Assembly (NCBI GenBank): GCA_023391425.1
Contig: JAEWAX010000069.1
Coordinates: 1-6,713 of the forward strand
DNA length: 6,713 bases
Reading direction: 5' to 3'
Source: Bacillota bacterium
GTDB lineage: Bacteria > Bacillota > Clostridia > Acetivibrionales > DSM-1351
The position numbers were made by a program, and so were the translations under genes. A model generated the notes under the pieces. It saw only the letters and a list, made by a program, of their open reading frames with translations, had not been told where the DNA came from and ran no database searches. Numbering within the stretch: the stretch's first letter is position 1; each line of letters opens with the position of its first letter. Shown here one piece after another: positions 1 to 6,310 of this stretch.

Positions 1-1305
1 GCCAGTGATATTCCACCGGTTGATATAAAAAAAATTAAAAAAATTGGTATTACTGCAGGGGCGTCAACACCTGACTGGGTAATCAAGGAGGTTATTCATA
101 AAATGAGTGAATTAGATAAACAGGATCTTGAAATGAGCTTTGCTGATGCATTTGAAAGCTCTCTTGTGACATTGACAACAGGTCAAATCACAAAAGGAAA
201 AATTATCGGATATAACATTAATGAAGTTTATGTTGACTTGGGCTTCAAATCAGATGGAATTATTCCGATGCAGGAGTTCTCTGATGATGTAGACTTTAAT
301 CCTGAAAAATCACTTAAAGTTGGAGACGAGATTGACGTTTTTGTAATTAGAGTTAATGATGGTGAAGGTAATGTAATGCTAAGCAAAAAGAAAGTTGATG
401 CTGTTAAAGGCTGGGATATTCTTGAAAGTGCTTATGAAACAAAGAAACCTGTAGCAGTTAAAATTAGTGAGCAAGTAAATGGTGGTGTAATCGGTTATGC
501 AAGTGGTGTAAAAATATTTATACCTGCATCACAAATAAGTGATAGATTTATTAAGGACCTATCAGAATTTGTAAAACAAGTATTACAGGTTCAGATTATT
601 GAAATCAACAAACAGAAGAAAAAAGTAGTTGGTTCTGCAAGAATTCTTATTGAGAAGAATAAGGAAACTGCTTCTAGTGAGGTTTGGAATAGTATTGAGA
701 TTGGTAAAACATACAAAGGACAAGTTAAGAGTCTTATGGACTTTGGAGCTTTTGTTGATATAGGTGGTGTGGATGGGCTTGTTCACTTATCCGAGCTCTC
801 TTGGAGCAAAATAAAGCATCCATCTGAAGTAGTAAAGGTTGGAGATGAAATAACTGTATCAGTTCTTGAGTTTGACAAAGAAAAGAAACGTATTTCACTT
901 GGTTATAAAAAGCAAGAGGATAATCCTTGGAGCAAAGCAATTGAAAAATATGAAGTCGGAAATGTTATTTCTGGTAAAGTAGTTAGACTAGTACCATTTG
1001 GTGCATTTGTTGAAATAGAACAAGGAATTGATGGATTAGTACACATTTCACAAATATCTAACTTCCGTTTAGGAAAACCAGGTGATGTCCTTAAAGTAGG
1101 TCAGCAGGTTGAGGCCAAGATAACTGAGCTTGATATAGAAGCTAAGAAGGTTAGCCTTAGTATTAAGGAAGTAAATCCAATTGATCCTGTTGGAGCAAAA
1201 AAAGAAGAAGCAGCTACTGCTACTGAAGCAGAAGAACTTCCAACTGAGCATAAAGAAGATATGTCAAATACTATTGCAGATAATTTGACAGACTTAAATG
1301 ACTAA
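1..1305 (+). CDS. ispH-rpsA: Bifunctional 4-hydroxy-3-methylbut-2-enyl diphosphate reductase (IspH) / ribosomal protein S1, 5'-truncated
   Basis: The reading frame is open from base 1, so the gene starts before the window; 434 residues are visible. Residues 1-34 are the end of IspH, the last enzyme of the MEP isoprenoid pathway. They include the signature ITAGASTPDW, whose Ser (codon 64-66) corresponds to the diphosphate-contacting Ser of E. coli IspH; the iron-sulfur cysteines lie upstream, out of view. The rest is S1, an RNA-binding protein of the 30S subunit. Counted from the internal Met at 103, four S1/OB-fold domains span about residues 27-97, 115-185, 201-269 and 286-355. Domains 3 and 4 are the most canonical (FGAFVDIGGVDGLVHLSELS and FGAFVEIEQGIDGLVHISQIS). 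A Glu-rich tail follows. Four domains rather than six is usual for low-GC Gram-positives. In-frame IspH-S1 fusions are known in Clostridia. Annotating a separate S1 gene from ATG 103 would miss the fusion. A hairpin terminator follows the TAA stop. Confidence 0.95.
   Translation, partial: ASDIPPVDIKKIKKIGITAGASTPDWVIKEVIHKMSELDKQDLEMSFADAFESSLVTLTTGQITKGKIIGYNINEVYVDLGFKSDGIIPMQEFSDDVDFNPEKSLKVGDEIDVFVIRVNDGEGNVMLSKKKVDAVKGWDILESAYETKKPVAVKISEQVNGGVIGYASGVKIFIPASQISDRFIKDLSEFVKQVLQVQIIEINKQKKKVVGSARILIEKNKETASSEVWNSIEIGKTYKGQVKSLMDFGAFVDIGGVDGLVHLSELSWSKIKHPSEVVKVGDEITVSVLEFDKEKKRISLGYKKQEDNPWSKAIEKYEVGNVISGKVVRLVPFGAFVEIEQGIDGLVHISQISNFRLGKPGDVLKVGQQVEAKITELDIEAKKVSLSIKEVNPIDPVGAKKEEAATATEAEELPTEHKEDMSNTIADNLTDLND
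85..91 (+). promoter_or_regulatory. Internal Shine-Dalgarno-like site in the IspH-S1 fusion
   Basis: AAGGAGG lies inside the IspH C-terminal coding sequence (the Lys-Glu-Val codons), 11 nt before the in-frame ATG at 103, which is where the S1 moiety begins. It could allow internal initiation of a free S1 protein from the fused message. The spacing is slightly long, and the same bases encode conserved IspH residues, so chance is a real alternative. Confidence 0.35.
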
Positions 1306-1323
1306 TAAATATTAGTATCATAT

Positions 1324-1349
1324 CTTGAATTCAAGCGGGAGTATACTCC
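1324..1349. repeat. Two adjacent 12-bp perfect palindromes
   Basis: CTTGAATTCAAG (1324-1335) and GGAGTATACTCC (1338-1349) are both perfect dyads, separated by 2 bp, just after the ispH-rpsA stop and before its terminator. With no unpaired loop they make poor RNA hairpins. They could be a DNA-binding site, a message-end structure, or chance. No known operator is recognised. Confidence 0.4.
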
Positions 1350-1377
1350 TAACAATTTAAAATAATATTTTTTGTAC

Positions 1378-1411
1378 AAAGAAAGGATGTACCTTGGTAC
1401 ATCCTTTCTTT
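1378..1411 (+). terminator. Intrinsic terminator after ispH-rpsA
   Basis: A 16-bp perfect inverted repeat, AAAGAAAGGATGTACC / GGTACATCCTTTCTTT, is separated by TT, so the practical loop is CTTG. The 3' arm ends in a T-rich run (TTTCTTTAAAT). It lies 72 bp after the S1 stop and 76 bp before cheR, so it separates the two transcription units. An A/T-rich flank on the left could also let it work in the other direction. Confidence 0.8.
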
Positions 1412-1487
1412 AAATCTAGTGACATTATCGCAATAATAACATCAAGTATATCCCTTTCAGAATATAATACTAAGAGGTGGTTAGATT

Positions 1488-2288
1488 ATGGATTATGAAG
1501 GCTTTAAAGAAGAAATATTTAAATTGACTAAAATAAATCTTACTCTTTATAAAGAGAAACAAATGAAGAGAAGAATTGATGCATTAATAAAAAAGAATAA
1601 TATTGATACATATAAAGAATATGTCAAAGTATTGAAGGAGAATAAAGATTTATTTAAAGAGTTCATTAACTATCTTACTATAAATGTTTCAGAATTTTAT
1701 AGAAATCCTGATCAATGGGATGTTCTTGAAAAAGAGGTCTTACCGCTTCTATTAAGTAAAAAGAAAAATATTACGATTTGGAGCTCAGCTTGCTCAACAG
1801 GTGATGAGCCTTATACTCTTGTAATGGTTTTAAATAAGCTTTTACCACTTAGCTCAATAAAAATACTTGCAACAGATATTGACATGGGAGCATTAGAAAA
1901 AGCTCAAAATGGTGTATATGCCTCCAAAAGTGTAGAAAATTTACCAAAAGCAATGAAGGATAAATATTTTAATGTAATTGGGGATAGCTATAAAATTAAG
2001 GACGAAGTAAAGAATTGTGTTGAATTTAAACAGTTTAATCTTCTAAGAGACCCATACCCAAAGGGTATTGATTTAATTGTATGTAGAAATGTACTTATTT
2101 ACTTTACAGAAGAGGCAAAGAGTGATATTTATAAGAAATTTAATATGTCATTAAATCCACAAGGTATTTTGTTTGTTGGAAGTACTGAGCAATTAATAAT
2201 GGCAAATAAGTATAACTTTAAATCACTAAAAACCTTTTTCTATATAAAGGAAGTAGATAATTATAGTTTTCAGGATTTTAAATTATAA
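1488..2288 (+). CDS. cheR: CheR, chemotaxis protein-glutamate O-methyltransferase
   Basis: This 266-residue protein would use S-adenosylmethionine to methylate glutamates on the cytoplasmic part of chemoreceptors, giving sensory adaptation with CheB. An N-terminal all-helical CheR domain covers about residues 1-75, with a basic helix (KQMKRRIDALIKK, 24-36) and NVSEFYRNP (66-74). The methyltransferase domain has the SAM loop WSSACSTGDEP (98-108), the acidic ATDID (128-132), CRNVLIYF (199-206) and GSTE (231-234). These are typical CheR motifs, and the length is normal for a stand-alone CheR without TPR or tether domains. The start is set by AAGAGGTGG (1472-1480), 7 nt before ATG. No other chemotaxis gene is in view, so it is an isolated cheR between two terminators and probably its own transcription unit. 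No convincing promoter was found. Family assignment is firm; its receptor partners are unknown. Confidence 0.95.
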   Translation: MDYEGFKEEIFKLTKINLTLYKEKQMKRRIDALIKKNNIDTYKEYVKVLKENKDLFKEFINYLTINVSEFYRNPDQWDVLEKEVLPLLLSKKKNITIWSSACSTGDEPYTLVMVLNKLLPLSSIKILATDIDMGALEKAQNGVYASKSVENLPKAMKDKYFNVIGDSYKIKDEVKNCVEFKQFNLLRDPYPKGIDLIVCRNVLIYFTEEAKSDIYKKFNMSLNPQGILFVGSTEQLIMANKYNFKSLKTFFYIKEVDNYSFQDFKL

Positions 2289-2302
2289 AATAATGAATAA
2301 TA

Positions 2303-2336
2303 AAAAGAGTTTGAAAAAATTTTTTCAAACTCTTTT
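2303..2336. terminator. Shared bidirectional terminator for cheR and tRNA-Leu
   Basis: This is a perfect 34-bp palindrome with 17-nt arms (AAAAGAGTTTGAAAAAA and its complement), starting 14 bp after the cheR stop. The A and T runs at both ends give a U-rich 3' end on either strand; on the minus strand it reads CTCTTTTTATTATT. It serves two convergent units. Its right end shares base 2336 with the CCA end of the tRNA gene. Confidence 0.85.
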
Positions 2337-2422
2337 GGTGCGGATAACAGGACTTGAACCTGCATGAAATTGCTCTCACATGGACCTGAACCATGCGCGT
2401 CTGCCAATTCCGCCATATCCGC
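2336..2422 (-). tRNA. tRNA-Leu, anticodon CAG, CCA encoded
   Basis: On the minus strand the gene runs from GCGGATA (2422-2416) to TATCCGC-A-CCA (2346-2336). The acceptor stem is a perfect 7 bp. The D arm contains GCGGAATTGGCAGACGC. The anticodon stem is CATGG/CCATG with loop TTCAGGT, giving anticodon CAG (complement of 2386-2388), which reads CUG codons. The long variable arm (TGAGA GCAA TTTCA, one G-U pair) is the class II feature expected of tRNA-Leu. The T arm is GCAGG-TTCAAGT-CCTGT with one G-U pair. The discriminator is A, as leucyl-tRNA synthetase requires. The 87-nt length with CCA is normal. It is a single tRNA gene, convergent with cheR and divergent from murD. Confidence 0.97.
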
Positions 2423-2427
2423 GTAAC

Positions 2428-2455
2428 TTGATTGCAATATGTATTTTACTATAGA
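2428..2455 (+). promoter_or_regulatory. Possible murD promoter, interleaved with the tRNA promoter
   Basis: TTGATT (2428-2433), a 16-bp spacer and TATAGA (2450-2455) could drive rightward transcription of murD with a leader of about 78 nt. The match is moderate, and the AT-rich background produces such boxes by chance. It would overlap the divergent tRNA-Leu promoter on the opposite strand. Confidence 0.3.
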
Positions 2456-2471
2456 TACAATTATTTTGCAA
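2443..2471 (-). promoter_or_regulatory. Sigma-A promoter of tRNA-Leu
   Basis: Read on the minus strand: -35 TTGCAA (2471-2466), a 17-bp spacer, then -10 TAAAAT (2448-2443). The -10 ends 20 bp before the mature tRNA 5' end, leaving a short leader for RNase P to remove. An overlapping alternative -10, TATAGT (2453-2448), lacks a good -35. Confidence 0.6.
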
Positions 2472-2539
2472 TAGAAATTATAGAAGACTTAGTCCAGATG
2501 AAGTTCAAAAATGAAGGAATAATATAAAGGAGGTCAATT

Positions 2540-3937
2540 ATGAATATAAAACTTGAACAGTTTAAGAATGACATTAAGAGTAAAAAGGTCGCCGTATTAG
2601 GGATTGGCATTAGTAACATACCTTTAATTAAATATCTGATTAATATAGGAGTTAGTGTGACAGCATTTGATAAGAATACTTCAGAGAATCTCACTGATGC
2701 ACTTTCTCAGCTTAATGGACTTCCAGTTCAATATAGCCTGGGTAACGACTACCTATCAAAACTTAATGGTTTTGATATAATTTTCCGCACTCCTGGGATG
2801 AGACCAGATTTACCAGAACTTGTTGATGCAGTGGCTAAAGGAGCAGAGCTTACTTCCGAGATGGAGGTTTTCATTAATCTTTGTCTAGCTCAGGTGTTTG
2901 CAGTCACAGGAAGTGATGGAAAAACAACTACAACTACATTAATCTATAAAATCTTAACAGAAGAAGGATATAATTGCTGGTTAGGTGGCAATATTGGAAC
3001 TCCTCTTCTGAGCAAAATAGATGAGGTTAAAGAAACTGATAAAGTAATTTTAGAATTAAGTAGCTTTCAGTTGATGACTATAAAGAACTGTCCATCTATT
3101 GCTATAATAACAAATATATCACCAAATCATTTGGATGTTCACAAGTCATTAAATGAGTATATAGATGCTAAAAAGAATATATTTATAAATCAAACTGTTA
3201 ATGATAAATTAATCCTAAATTATGATAATGATATCACTAGGAACTTTAAGAAAGAAGCCAAAGGTGACTGTGTTTATTTTTCAAGAATCAGTCATCTTGC
3301 TTCTGGTGTTATTTTTAGAGACAGTAAGATCATCGTAAAAAGTGATGACAAGGAAATAGAGATAGTTGAGGCTGATAGTATAAAAATACCCGGCGTTCAT
3401 AATATTGAAAATTACATGGCAGCAACTGCTGCAACTATAGATTTTGTTAAACCTGAAACAATTCGAAAAATAGCTACTACTTTTAATGGTGTAGAACATA
3501 GAATTGAGCTAGTTAGAGAGCTCAATGGTATCAAATTTTACAATAGCTCAATAGATAGTAGCCCATCTCGAACGATTGCTGCACTGAGTACCTTTAAGAA
3601 TAAAGTTATTCTTATAGCCGGAGGTAAAGATAAAGGTATACCCTATGACTCAATAGGGCAGATAATCGCTGAAAAAGTTAAATGCCTTTTATTGATAGGT
3701 GCCACAGCATCACGAATAGAGGAAGCCTTTAGTAATTATATACATCAAACAGATATTGAAAGTGAAGTTAAAATAATTCACTGTGATACTTATGAAGAGA
3801 TTGTAAACCAAGCATATGCAGAGGCATCTCCTGGTGACTGTGTAATACTATCACCTGCAAGTACTAGCTTTGATATGTTTAAGAACTTCGAGCATCGTGG
3901 TAATGTCTTTAAAGAACTGGTTAATAAGCTGCAATAG
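2540..3937 (+). CDS. murD: UDP-N-acetylmuramoyl-L-alanine--D-glutamate ligase (MurD)
   Basis: A cytoplasmic ATP-dependent ligase that adds D-Glu to UDP-MurNAc-L-Ala in peptidoglycan precursor synthesis. All three Mur ligase domains are present in 465 residues, slightly longer than typical. The N-terminal Rossmann-like UDP-binding domain has VAVLGIGISN (17-26). The central ATPase domain has the P-loop GSDGKTTT (124-131, Lys128), ELSSFQL (Glu172), NISPNHLDVH (His197), Lys211 as the likely carbamylated Lys, and HNIENYMAA (Asn288, Asn291). The C-terminal domain has EHRIELV (Arg321), SSPSRTIAAL, LIAGGKDK (358-365) and LSPASTSFDMFKNFEHRG (437-454). The position of the invariant Mur ligase Asp (E. 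coli MurD Asp317, in NDSKATN) is Ser336 here, in YNSSID. AAAGGAGGT (2526-2534) lies 5 nt before ATG and fixes the start. No other cell-wall gene is adjacent. The stop codon falls inside a duplicated sequence that continues into the spacer. Confidence 0.95.
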   Translation: MNIKLEQFKNDIKSKKVAVLGIGISNIPLIKYLINIGVSVTAFDKNTSENLTDALSQLNGLPVQYSLGNDYLSKLNGFDIIFRTPGMRPDLPELVDAVAKGAELTSEMEVFINLCLAQVFAVTGSDGKTTTTTLIYKILTEEGYNCWLGGNIGTPLLSKIDEVKETDKVILELSSFQLMTIKNCPSIAIITNISPNHLDVHKSLNEYIDAKKNIFINQTVNDKLILNYDNDITRNFKKEAKGDCVYFSRISHLASGVIFRDSKIIVKSDDKEIEIVEADSIKIPGVHNIENYMAATAATIDFVKPETIRKIATTFNGVEHRIELVRELNGIKFYNSSIDSSPSRTIAALSTFKNKVILIAGGKDKGIPYDSIGQIIAEKVKCLLLIGATASRIEEAFSNYIHQTDIESEVKIIHCDTYEEIVNQAYAEASPGDCVILSPASTSFDMFKNFEHRGNVFKELVNKLQ

Positions 3938-4047
3938 GCCAAAACCATAGTGATGAGTAAAGAAATGAATAGTGAAGAGTTATGGGAAATCAGCTTGTCA
4001 ACTTGTTTTATAAGGTCAATACCATAGTGAACAGTGATGAGTTATGG
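3936..4047 (+). repeat. Imperfect direct duplication spanning the murD stop codon
   Basis: Copy 1 (3936-3985) and copy 2 (4013-4047) share AGGYCAAWACCATAGTGA (16 of 18 identical) followed by a block ending GAGTTATGG (15 of 17 identical). Copy 1 carries 15 extra bases (3954-3968) between the two blocks. Each copy is bracketed by CCATA...TATGG inverted ends, and copy 2 has the fuller ACCATA...TATGGT. AGTGA-type words recur inside. Copy 1 begins within the murD TAG stop. The unit is not recognised as a named repeat family. Confidence 0.6.
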
Positions 4048-4143
4048 TAATTCTTCCTGCGTCTATTGAGTAAGTGTATAAAGATAAGGTATTAGGAATA
4101 AAATGCCAATTATGAGCTATATAATTAAGCTCTATCCGATAGG

Positions 4144-4183
4144 GAGGTATCATTAATGCTTTTAATAAGTATTGTGATACCTC
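4144..4183. terminator. Hairpin between convergent murD and the DUF4130 gene
   Basis: The arms GAGGTATCA (4144-4152) and TGATACCTC (4175-4183) pair perfectly. An inner stem, AATGC/GTATT, may extend the hairpin. On the plus strand it is followed by the T-rich TATTGTTTCTC, so it may end murD transcription. On the minus strand it touches the DUF4130 stop codon (they share base 4183), but no clear U-tract follows. A smaller hairpin, GAGCT/AGCTC (4114-4132), lies next to it. The rest of the spacer 3938-4182 shows no credible gene. Confidence 0.6.
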
Positions 4184-4917
4184 TATTGTTTCTCGGTAAG
4201 TTGTTTCCAATACCTTTTAGGGATAAATCTCTTTTGTAGCTGTGGATTTATTCTGCTCTTGATTGCTATATGTTTAAAATAGTTTTTCCAAAGTGATTGG
4301 AATTTAAGCTCATCGGCATGGAAGTTTGGAATATTAGTTAAGTCCATGTAGGAAACAATCATTCTTTTTGTGTTATACAATGCTGCAAGGTTTCTTTTTG
4401 TATCATGAATTACCCAGTTCTGATCTTTAAAACGCTCCTTGAAATGTGGTGCAATAAAAGTGATAATATTATGATCTGGCTCTATATGAGCATAATATAT
4501 ATCGTTTTCAAGGAGCTCAAAACGAAGTATGCCAAGCATCAAATGGGACTCAGCTCCAACTTTTCTTGCAGGTATTAAAACGTCTAGAACAGTTTGATTT
4601 CCAAGCATACTGTCAATTTTGGAACCAATTTTGAAACCTAGTTTTATATAGTTTAAAATCCACATTTCACGCCCATCTATTTCAGAAAAAAAGCAGCGAA
4701 GTATATTATCCAGGCTTTCAAAGGATATTTTATTTAGGATTGCCTGTTCAACTGTTTTTGCTTTGGTAGTATCAAGTTTTATCTCAATATACTCATCAAT
4801 GAGATTAGGACGATAGGAGAGAGCAGATTCAATATTTGATACATCTTGACGGTCATAATAATAATGATGAACCGCAGTTAAAAAGCAATCCCAAGTACCA
4901 TCATAAATGTATATCAC
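4183..4917 (-). CDS. DUF4130 / TIGR03915 family probable DNA metabolism protein
   Basis: This 244-residue protein has the marks of TIGR03915/DUF4130: an N-terminal YIYDGTWD (3-10), GAESHLMLGILRFELL (121-136), YAHIEPDHNIITFIAPHF (142-159), IHDTKRNLAALY (170-181) and a C-terminal RINPQLQKRFIPKRYW (222-237). No signal peptide or membrane segment is evident, so it is probably cytoplasmic. The biochemical activity is unknown. The family is known for pairing with the TIGR03916 radical SAM protein, and in many proteobacteria it is fused to a uracil-DNA glycosylase-like domain. Here it stands alone, without that domain. The start is GTG at 4917-4915, preceded by GGGAGG, and it overlaps the end of the radical SAM gene by 17 bp, so translation is probably coupled. 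The family assignment rests on recalled motifs; a DNA-related role is inferred from the partner and the operator upstream. Confidence 0.88.
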   Translation of the reverse strand: MIYIYDGTWDCFLTAVHHYYYDRQDVSNIESALSYRPNLIDEYIEIKLDTTKAKTVEQAILNKISFESLDNILRCFFSEIDGREMWILNYIKLGFKIGSKIDSMLGNQTVLDVLIPARKVGAESHLMLGILRFELLENDIYYAHIEPDHNIITFIAPHFKERFKDQNWVIHDTKRNLAALYNTKRMIVSYMDLTNIPNFHADELKFQSLWKNYFKHIAIKSRINPQLQKRFIPKRYWKQLTEKQ

Positions 4918-6310
4918 TTAACAGAAGCCTCCCGTCTTGCGGCTGGTTGTAATAGCTAAGCCATTGTTTAGTATTTGCTGGCGAATCAAAAAGGTATAAA
5001 TCAGACATATTTTCTGCAATACCATTTTCATTAATAGTTGATAATAAAGACATTTGCCCAACAACAGCCTTCCTACTATGAGGAAGTAACTTTGCTGAGA
5101 TAAGCGATTCCTTTACAACTGATTCATTCTTACTATAACTATCATAGGTCTTGCCCTGACAAGTGATGAAATGTCCAGCTCGTTTTAAAACAACACCTAT
5201 TTTTTTCAGGTTATCAAAATTCAATCTTCCAACTCGCCTTGCAGTAATGATTCTCTGAGCTGACTTAACACCAATCCCAGGTACTCTCAAAAGCATATCA
5301 TAATCAATAGAGTTAATCTCGACAGGAAACAAATGAAGGTTTCGGAGTGCCCAATCAGACTTTGGATCTAGCTCAGGATTAAAATCGGGATTGGTTTTGC
5401 TAAGTAATTCATCAGCACCAAAGCCATAAAACCTAAGAAGCCAATCAGCTTGATAAAGCCTGTGCTCTCTGAGCAGTGGCGGCTTTATAAGAGCAGGTAG
5501 CCTTGGATCTGCCAACGTTGGAACATAGGCAGAGTAATATACCCTCTTCAGATTAAAACTATCATATAGTGCCTCTGAAAGCTTAAGAATACTCAAATCT
5601 CTATCTGGTGTAGCACCAATTATGAGCTGAGTACTCTGACCAGCTGGGACAAAAAGCCTTCCTTTGGAGGTATCAGTAGAATTTCCTCTTCTATATATTT
5701 TTTGTTCTTCTTTGGTTTCAATAATTTTGTTATTTATTTGTTGCATAGGTTTGAGTAATGCTTTTTTGGGCTTTTGTGGTGCCAAAACCTCCAGACCTTT
5801 ATCAGAAGGAAGCTCAATATTAATACTCATTCTATCAACGAACATACCAGCTTCATTTATAAGTTTTTCATCGGCACCAGGTATAGCTTTAATGTGAATA
5901 TATCCATAAAAGTGATGCTCATTTCTAAGCCTTCGAACTATATCAAGCATTAATTCCATTGTATGACTAGGATTTTTAAGTACAGCAGAGCTTAAGAAAA
6001 GGCCCTCTATATAGTTTCGTCTATAAAAATTCATAGTGAGTTCGATAACCTCATCAGCTGTAAAGCTTGCTCGAGGTACATCATTTGATGCTCTATTTAC
6101 ACAATAAACACAATCATATATGCATTCATTGGATAGTAGAATTTTTAGTAGAGAAACACATCTACCATCATCTGACCAAGTATGACAAATACCCGCGTTA
6201 TGGCTATTTCCAACACCATCTTTATTATTTCTTGTCCCGCCACTAGAGGAACAAGAGACATCATATTTAGCTGCATCAGCCAATACTCCAAGTTTTTCGA
6301 ATAAATCCAT
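4901..6310 (-). CDS. Putative DNA modification/repair radical SAM protein (TIGR03916) with C-terminal helix-hairpin-helix
   Basis: This 469-residue protein begins with a family-typical segment (EKLGVLADAAKYDVSCSSSG, 5-24). It carries the radical SAM motif C63-x3-C67-x2-C70 (CIYDCVYC), expected to bind a [4Fe-4S] cluster that cleaves S-adenosylmethionine. Cys20, Cys42 and Cys51 (GICHTWSDDGRC) precede it and appear to be family-conserved, perhaps for a second metal site (inference). The partial barrel continues through GLFLSSAVLKNPSHTMEL (103-120), IHIKAIPGADEKLI (138-151) and MSINIELPS (161-169). A helix-hairpin-helix, typical of non-specific DNA binding, is at about 336-366 (DYDMLLRVPGIGVKSAQRII and following). 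The reaction is unknown. The ATG at 6310 has GGAG 5 nt upstream and fits the family N-terminus. It is the first gene of a two-gene operon with the DUF4130 gene, with a promoter and SOS-box-like operator upstream. Family confidence is high; a repair function is predicted only. Confidence 0.92.
   Translation of the reverse strand: MDLFEKLGVLADAAKYDVSCSSSGGTRNNKDGVGNSHNAGICHTWSDDGRCVSLLKILLSNECIYDCVYCVNRASNDVPRASFTADEVIELTMNFYRRNYIEGLFLSSAVLKNPSHTMELMLDIVRRLRNEHHFYGYIHIKAIPGADEKLINEAGMFVDRMSINIELPSDKGLEVLAPQKPKKALLKPMQQINNKIIETKEEQKIYRRGNSTDTSKGRLFVPAGQSTQLIIGATPDRDLSILKLSEALYDSFNLKRVYYSAYVPTLADPRLPALIKPPLLREHRLYQADWLLRFYGFGADELLSKTNPDFNPELDPKSDWALRNLHLFPVEINSIDYDMLLRVPGIGVKSAQRIITARRVGRLNFDNLKKIGVVLKRAGHFITCQGKTYDSYSKNESVVKESLISAKLLPHSRKAVVGQMSLLSTINENGIAENMSDLYLFDSPANTKQWLSYYNQPQDGRLLLSDIHL
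4928..4933 (-). promoter_or_regulatory. Ribosome binding site for the DUF4130 gene inside the radical SAM gene
   Basis: GGGAGG on the minus strand lies 10 nt before the GTG at 4917-4915. It supports this GTG rather than a downstream ATG as the start. The bases also encode Gly-Arg near the radical SAM C-terminus, so the two genes are tightly coupled. Confidence 0.6.

Noticed and set aside
1463..1468. TATAAT as a -10 element for cheR
   Set aside because: Its start site would fall inside the cheR ribosome binding site, and no -35 element is found at 16-18 bp.
2336..2422. tRNA-Leu as an integration site for a mobile element
   Set aside because: No integrase and no duplicated tRNA 3' end are visible in the window.
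2461..2694. 77-residue minus-strand ORF over the murD start
   Set aside because: It is antisense to the conserved MurD N-terminal domain and has no ribosome binding site or recognisable motifs.
3953..4027. 24-codon plus-strand ORF in the murD downstream spacer
   Set aside because: No ribosome binding site, and it lies mostly within the duplicated element; judged to be chance.
4016..4210. 64-residue minus-strand ORF across the hairpin after the DUF4130 gene
   Set aside because: It overlaps the DUF4130 3' end in another frame, runs through the terminator hairpin and the repeat, and has no family features.
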